In this document: positions 1 to 3,442 of the stretch, piece after piece
Numbering within the stretch: the stretch's first letter is position 1
How the letters are laid out: every line of letters begins with the position of its first letter
Assembly: GCA_004298345.1 (NCBI GenBank)
Contig: SCTV01000066.1
Location: 1-5,863, forward strand
DNA length: 5,863 bases
Direction of reading: 5' to 3'
From: Patescibacteria group bacterium
Lineage (GTDB): Bacteria; Patescibacteriota; Minisyncoccia; Phycocordibacterales; PALSA-1337
Position numbers and translations under genes: made by a program
Notes under the pieces: model-generated
What the model was told of the DNA's origin: nothing
Seen by the model: only the letters and a program-made list of their open reading frames with translations
The model's database searches: none

Positions 1-1559
1 CCAAAGGCGACATCTTTACCTTTGTGCAAGAATTTGAAGGACTTGATTTTATGGGTGCACTAAAAACGCTGGCACTTCGGGCGGGAGTGGAGCTAGTCAG
101 AGAAAATGTACAAACTCGTAGTGAGCAAGACCATCTCTATGGAGCTATGGAAGAGGCGACTCTCTACTATGAGAGGACGCTCAAGGAAAATAGTGTTGCG
201 CAGGAGTATCTCAAAAATCGAGGGATTACTGACGAAACTATTTCTGAATTCCGTATCGGTTTTGTACCAGAAGGGTGGCGAGCTGTGCACGACCATCTAC
301 TCAAAAAAGGCTTTTCGGTAGCTGAAATAGAAAAAGTTGGTCTCATAAAAAAGACGGAGAAAGGATATTATGATAGATTCCGTGCCAGAATAATGTTTCC
401 AATTTCTGACAGCAGTGGGCGAGTGATTGCATTTTCGGGTAGAATCCTCGTTGATGATGGTAAGTCAGCCAAGTATCTCAATAGTCCGGACACAGTACTC
501 TTTAACAAGTCCCACGTGCTCTATGGGCTCGATAAGGCCAAGCTCGATATCAGAAAGCGCGATTATAGTATTTTGGTTGAGGGACAAATGGATCTCATTA
601 TGTCTCATCAGGCAGGGATCAAAAATACCGTAGCGGTTTCGGGTACCGCTCTCACTGACTCGGTGGTTTCTCGTGATGCGGTAGTCAACAATCTTGGTCT
701 CGTTCGTCGCCTCTCAAACAACATGATTATTGCTTTTGATGCTGATCTTGCTGGAGTGAGAGCTTCGGCTCGTGCCTCACAGGTCGCCCTTTCTCTCGGG
801 ATGGATGTAAAAATAGTCCAGATAGAAGGTGGTAAAGATCCCGCGGACATTATTTTACATTCTGTTGAAGATTGGAAAAATATGCTTCGTAACGCAAAGC
901 AGGTTATCGAATTCCATTTGAATACCGTACTTGCTCGCAAGCTCGATGACCGAAAGCTCACCAAAGCAATATCAGAGGAGGTGCTACCATATATTGTGGT
1001 GCTCCAGAGTCGTATGGAAAAAGCGCATTTTGTAGCAAAAATTCGTGATATGACCAAGATAGATGAAAGTGCTATCTGGGAGGATTTAAAACGCCTAGAA
1101 AAAAGTATGCAGATGACCGGAACCACCCTACCATCCAGTCCGAAAGAAGAACCCTCACTCATTTCCCGAAAAGATTCCATAGAGAGAAAAGTGCTCGGCA
1201 TTATTTACTGGCAAGAATCTCGAGAAAAGCCGATACTCGACGTTCACACATTGAAAAAACGTCTCGAGAAGATAGTGGGGAAGGAAAGTTGGGACAGGAT
1301 GCTTGCAGACAGTGTAGAGAAAAAGCCAGAGCTCATATTTGAATCAGAAGTTATCTATACCAACTCGGAAAAGATAGAAAAAGAGATAGAAGAAATGTTG
1401 CAGAGCCTCGAGGCAGATTATTTGAAAAGAGAGTTTGCGCAAGTGATGAAAACACTCGGCGAAGCAGAAAAAAATAAAGATACAGACAAAGTTTCCCTAT
1501 TGCTCGCTCGATGTCAAGAATTAAGTAACACATTAGCCCAGCTTTCTAAAAAACAATAA
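1..1559 (+). CDS. dnaG: DNA primase DnaG, 5'-truncated by window edge
   Basis: DNA primase, which makes the RNA primers for replication at the fork. The reading frame is open from base 3 (AAA GGC GAC ATC TTT) to the TAA at 1557-1559, giving 518 visible residues. The first residues, KGDIFTFVQEFEG, are the segment directly after the last Cys of the CHC2 zinc finger, so roughly 55-60 residues including that finger lie upstream. The GTG at 24 is an internal Val, not a start. The catalytic core follows: FRARIMFPI and KYLNSPDTVLF, then the TOPRIM domain with VEGQMD (catalytic Glu at 579-581), FDAD (Asp codons 738-740 and 744-746) and GGKDPADI (Asp at 837-839). The C-terminal third (about 940-1559) is charged and helical and should be the helicase-binding domain; it is poorly conserved, as is usual for this family. 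Compared with E. coli DnaG there is an insertion of about nine residues between GTALT and the FDAD strand. It is followed directly by rpoD, as in the classic macromolecular-synthesis operon; rpsU is not visible. Identification is secure. Confidence 0.97.
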   Translation, partial: KGDIFTFVQEFEGLDFMGALKTLALRAGVELVRENVQTRSEQDHLYGAMEEATLYYERTLKENSVAQEYLKNRGITDETISEFRIGFVPEGWRAVHDHLLKKGFSVAEIEKVGLIKKTEKGYYDRFRARIMFPISDSSGRVIAFSGRILVDDGKSAKYLNSPDTVLFNKSHVLYGLDKAKLDIRKRDYSILVEGQMDLIMSHQAGIKNTVAVSGTALTDSVVSRDAVVNNLGLVRRLSNNMIIAFDADLAGVRASARASQVALSLGMDVKIVQIEGGKDPADIILHSVEDWKNMLRNAKQVIEFHLNTVLARKLDDRKLTKAISEEVLPYIVVLQSRMEKAHFVAKIRDMTKIDESAIWEDLKRLEKSMQMTGTTLPSSPKEEPSLISRKDSIERKVLGIIYWQESREKPILDVHTLKKRLEKIVGKESWDRMLADSVEKKPELIFESEVIYTNSEKIEKEIEEMLQSLEADYLKREFAQVMKTLGEAEKNKDTDKVSLLLARCQELSNTLAQLSKKQ

Positions 1560-1568
1560 TCACATCCT

Positions 1569-2759
1569 ATGAAAAAACAATCAAAGAAAATTATTAAAAA
1601 AGTTTCAAAAACAAAGACAGTCACCAAAAAGTCAAAGCTGAAAGTAAAGGCCAAAAAGACTGCTCGGTCGCCTCGTGCCAACAAAAAAGAGTGGGAGATC
1701 AAGGCCCAGAGACTGCTCACTAAAGGTAAGGATCGTGGTTTTGTGACTTACGATGAAATTTTGAAAGAATTTCCAAATATTGAACAGGATGTGATGTTTC
1801 TCGATGACCTCTATAGCAAGCTTTCGACGGCGGGCATTGATGTGCTTGAAGGTGGTGGGCTTCTCGAAGTAGAGCCAGAAGAGCCAGCAAGCAAAAAGTA
1901 TTCATATGGAGGCAAGAGCGATTCTTCATACGACTCTATCCAAATGTATTTGAAAGAGATCGGTCAGTATCCGCTTATTCCTGGCGCTCAGGAAAAGGAG
2001 CTTGCTCAGCGTATTGAAAGGGGCGACGAAGAAGCGAAAAATTTGCTTGCTCGTGCCAATCTTCGTCTTGTGGTTTCTATCGCTAAAAAATATGTGGGTC
2101 GTAGTGCCGACCTGACTTTGCTCGATCTTATCCAAGAGGGTAACCTTGGTCTTTTCAAAGCTGTAGACAAGTTTGACTGGACAAAGGGTTACAAGTTTTC
2201 GACTTATGCGACCTGGTGGATCCGTCAGGCGATTACTCGTGCGCTTGCCGACCAGTCTCGTACGATCCGTGTGCCAGTGCATATGGTAGAAACGATTGCG
2301 AAATACAAACAGGTGGTGCGTCGACTTTCTCAGGATCTCGGACGTGAGCCTCTTGCCGAAGAGATTGCGGTAGAAATGGGTCTTGATGTAGAAAAAGTTT
2401 ATAATATTGAAAAAATCGATCAGGATACTATTTCTCTCGAAAGTCCGGTAGGTGATGATGGTGATGACGGTAAATCGACTCTCGGGGATTTTCTTTCTGA
2501 TGACAAAATTCTTTCTCCCGATCAGGATTCTTCACGACGAATATTGACTGATCAGGTCAAGGAGATTCTCGATGATTTGTCGCTCAAGGAGCGCAAGATT
2601 CTCGAAATGCGACATGGTCTCGTTGATGGCATTACTCATACCCTCGAGGAAGTGGGTAAAGAGTTTGGTGTGACTCGTGAACGTATCCGACAGATTGAAG
2701 CCAAGGCGCACGAGAAGATACGACAACACGAGAGGATCAATAGGCTCAGAAATTACTAG
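1569..2759 (+). CDS. rpoD: RNA polymerase primary sigma factor RpoD (sigma-70/SigA)
   Basis: Housekeeping sigma subunit that guides RNA polymerase to -35/-10 promoters; 396 residues. Residues 1-40 are a very basic tail (17 Lys, 2 Arg, no acidic residue). Residues about 41-97 (GFVTYDEILKEFP) match region 1.1, the self-inhibitory module of primary sigma factors. Region 1.2 is about 121-154. Region 2 is about 157-230, with the core-binding and -10 segment YKFSTYATWWIRQAI at 208-222; W216/W217, Q220 and T223 align with E. coli W433/W434, Q437 and T440. Region 3.0 (VPVHMVETI) keeps H238 and E241, aligning with E. coli H455/E458, which read the extended -10. The acidic finger, GDDGDDG followed by LGDFL, is at 296-309. 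Region 4.2, with the helix-turn-helix TLEEVGKEFGVTRERIRQIE, is at 358-377. Region 1.1 and full regions 2-4 argue for the primary sigma rather than an alternative one. The non-conserved region seen in E. coli is absent, as in SigA. The ATG lies 9 bases after the dnaG stop, in the same frame, with no clear Shine-Dalgarno, which suggests translational coupling. The stop is TAG. Confidence 0.97.
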   Translation: MKKQSKKIIKKVSKTKTVTKKSKLKVKAKKTARSPRANKKEWEIKAQRLLTKGKDRGFVTYDEILKEFPNIEQDVMFLDDLYSKLSTAGIDVLEGGGLLEVEPEEPASKKYSYGGKSDSSYDSIQMYLKEIGQYPLIPGAQEKELAQRIERGDEEAKNLLARANLRLVVSIAKKYVGRSADLTLLDLIQEGNLGLFKAVDKFDWTKGYKFSTYATWWIRQAITRALADQSRTIRVPVHMVETIAKYKQVVRRLSQDLGREPLAEEIAVEMGLDVEKVYNIEKIDQDTISLESPVGDDGDDGKSTLGDFLSDDKILSPDQDSSRRILTDQVKEILDDLSLKERKILEMRHGLVDGITHTLEEVGKEFGVTRERIRQIEAKAHEKIRQHERINRLRNY

Positions 2760-2766
2760 AGTCATG

Positions 2767-2772
2767 TATAAT
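2767..2772 (+). promoter_or_regulatory. Possible isolated -10 box after rpoD
   Basis: A perfect TATAAT lies 7 bases after the rpoD stop. No reasonable -35 hexamer is present 16-18 bases upstream, where the bases are the 3' end of rpoD, and the TG dinucleotide is one base too close to be a standard extended -10. If used, transcription would begin near 2779 and end at the 2845-2875 terminator, giving an RNA of about 100 nt. This may well be a chance match in AT-rich sequence. Confidence 0.2.
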
Positions 2773-2838
2773 TCTCCCTTTTTTAAAGGGAGCACCGACA
2801 GTACCCTGGCGTGGAGGGATTTAGGTGGAGTGGAAAAT
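2770..2838. repeat. Candidate palindromic intergenic repeat element
   Basis: It begins with a perfect inverted repeat: CTCCCTTT (2774-2781), loop TTT, AAAGGGAG (2785-2792). This is followed by a CACCGACAG segment and a purine-rich stretch, GGAGGGATTTAGGTGGAG (2813-2830). CCCT at 2804-2807 can pair with AGGG at 2815-2818. No T run follows the first hairpin on either strand, so it is not a standard intrinsic terminator. From memory, the arrangement (CTCCCTTT palindrome, short GC segment, GGAGGGATTT) resembles REP-like intergenic repeats dispersed in many CPR and Bacteroidetes genomes. Only one copy lies in this window, so its repetitive nature is inferred. Confidence 0.4.
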
Positions 2839-2844
2839 ACGCCT

Positions 2845-2875
2845 AAAGGCTCAGCCGTGTCACGGCTGAGCCTTT
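2845..2875 (+). terminator. Terminator hairpin with perfect 15-bp stem after rpoD
   Basis: The left arm AAAGGCTCAGCCGTG (2845-2859) and right arm CACGGCTGAGCCTTT (2861-2875) are exact reverse complements around a single T; in RNA the innermost pairs open to give a 3-5 nt loop. The arm ends in TTT, followed by CTGCT, so the U tract is short, but the stem is long and GC-rich. It ends the dnaG-rpoD transcript. The symmetrical A and T flanks would allow some function on the other strand, but no minus-strand gene is present to need it. Confidence 0.8.
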
Positions 2876-2887
2876 CTGCTATCCCAG

Positions 2888-2917
2888 GCCTTTATAGAGG
2901 CATTTTTTGTATTTTTT
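2888..2917 (+). terminator. Second, weak hairpin followed by T runs (backup terminator)
   Basis: GCCT (2888-2891) pairs with AGGC (2898-2901), extended by a T-G wobble, leaving a TATA loop. It is followed by A, then T6 (2903-2908) and a second T6 (2912-2917). The stem is short, but the T runs are what the stronger hairpin upstream lacks, so the two probably act in tandem to isolate the next promoter from rpoD read-through. Confidence 0.5.
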
Positions 2918-2927
2918 GCTAAGCTAC

Positions 2928-2957
2928 TTGACTTTTACCTATAAAGTATGCTATAAT
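2928..2957 (+). promoter_or_regulatory. Sigma-70 promoter with extended -10 for the 112-aa gene
   Basis: The -35 is TTGACT (2928-2933), 5 of 6 matches to TTGACA. An 18-base spacer follows, then the -10 TATAAT (2952-2957), a perfect match, with TGC directly upstream (2949-2951) forming a consensus extended -10. The predicted start of transcription is near 2964, giving a leader of about 46 nt before the ATG at 3010. This is the best promoter in the window, immediately after the rpoD terminators. Confidence 0.85.
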
Positions 2958-2992
2958 GAAATGGTAGCTCTTTTTGCAGTAAACAAAAGTTT

Positions 2993-3000
2993 GGAAAGGA
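2993..3000 (+). promoter_or_regulatory. Ribosome binding site GGAAAGGA
   Basis: The purine-rich GGAAAGGA ends 9 bases before the ATG at 3010, and its AAAGGA matches the anti-Shine-Dalgarno. It fixes the start of the small gene. It is notable because neither rpoD nor the helicase gene in this window has a recognisable ribosome binding site. Confidence 0.75.
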
Positions 3001-3009
3001 ACTGACCGT

Positions 3010-3348
3010 ATGACATACAGAGTTGTTCTTGCTGGTCGGCCGATTTGCAGACCAGACATCATGCGAAGTCTGGATTTTATCCCCGGAACAGAACAGGAAA
3101 TGGTGCTCGGCACTGATTCTGGACTCGGTCGCATGATTTGGCATGGTTATCTCGATATGCGCCAAGCCCAGAAAAGTCAGAAGATTGCCGAAGATGACTG
3201 GCGAAAGATTCGTGTTCCGGAAGATGCAAAACCGGAGAACGAGATTCACAAGTTTCGTGAGGCCATTGATCTTTTCTGTCGGTTTCAAGCTGGTGAAGGT
3301 CGGGATAATTGCAATGCAGTCAAAGACATTTCACCTCTCCCAGCATGA
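3010..3348 (+). CDS. Hypothetical protein, 112 residues, unknown function
   Basis: I do not recognise this protein. It is a soluble-looking polypeptide with no signal peptide and no membrane segment. It opens with a short hydrophobic strand (YRVVLAG, residues 3-9). A central region contains GTDSGLGRMIWHGYLDM (34-50), and a polar helical stretch rich in Lys, Gln, Asp and Glu spans about 51-88 (AQKSQKIAEDDWRKI). Three Cys sit at 13, 90 and 101, too scattered for an obvious zinc motif. That it is a real gene is supported by its own near-consensus promoter (2928-2957), a strong ribosome binding site (2993-3000) at ideal spacing, a TGA stop (3346-3348) and an intrinsic terminator 22 bases later. 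It is therefore a monocistronic unit between rpoD and the helicase gene. Another frame is open at 3143-3415, but it lacks a ribosome binding site and runs into the terminator. The strong signals suggest high expression; function cannot be inferred. Confidence 0.8.
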   Translation: MTYRVVLAGRPICRPDIMRSLDFIPGTEQEMVLGTDSGLGRMIWHGYLDMRQAQKSQKIAEDDWRKIRVPEDAKPENEIHKFREAIDLFCRFQAGEGRDNCNAVKDISPLPA

Positions 3349-3369
3349 GCTAGTCTCTCTTCTCGCATT

Positions 3370-3398
3370 ACCCGCAAGGTATGCGGGTTTTTATTTTT
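3370..3398 (+). terminator. Intrinsic terminator of the 112-aa gene
   Basis: The stem ACCCGCA (3370-3376) / TGCGGGT (3382-3388), 7 perfect pairs around an AGGTA loop, runs straight into TTTTT, A, TTTTT (3388-3398). This is a textbook Rho-independent terminator 22 bases after the TGA. It separates the small gene from the helicase gene, which therefore needs its own promoter. Confidence 0.9.
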
Positions 3399-3427
3399 CA
3401 AAACTTTCTGCTTAAACTAAGTTTTTT

Positions 3428-3436
3428 TGCTATACT
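3428..3436 (+). promoter_or_regulatory. Extended -10 promoter of the helicase gene, close to its ATG
   Basis: TGC (3428-3430) followed by TATACT (3431-3436) is an extended -10 with 5 of 6 matches in the hexamer. No convincing -35 is seen at 16-18 bases spacing, which is common for extended -10 promoters. With the usual six bases between the -10 and +1, transcription would start at 3443, the A of the helicase ATG. Confidence 0.6.
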
Positions 3437-3442
3437 TACCTC

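Noticed and set aside
24..26. GTG at 24 as the dnaG start
   Set aside because: The frame is open upstream, and the residues before it (KGDIFTF) match the conserved segment after the DnaG zinc finger, so the gene begins outside the window.
608..1201. Minus-strand open frame of 197 codons inside dnaG
   Set aside because: It lies wholly opposite the secure dnaG gene; its Ser/Arg/Ile-rich composition is what the complement of dnaG codons gives, and no promoter or ribosome binding site is seen.
2774..2792. CTCCCTTT/AAAGGGAG palindrome as the rpoD terminator
   Set aside because: No T run follows on either strand; the 2845-2875 hairpin is a better terminator. It is kept as a repeat candidate.
2961..3005. 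14-codon upstream reading frame (ATG at 2961 to TGA at 3003)
   Set aside because: Its ATG lies only four bases after the -10 box, so it would fall upstream of the expected transcription start near 2964; it also has no ribosome binding site.
2760..3009. tRNA, riboswitch or 6S-type RNA in the rpoD downstream gap
   Set aside because: No cloverleaf, no recognisable riboswitch core and no long, bulged 6S-like duplex could be traced; the region is explained by terminators, a palindrome and a promoter.
3143..3415. Plus-strand open frame of 90 codons overlapping the small gene
   Set aside because: It lacks a ribosome binding site, runs through the intrinsic terminator at 3370-3398, and overlaps a gene with much better start and stop signals.
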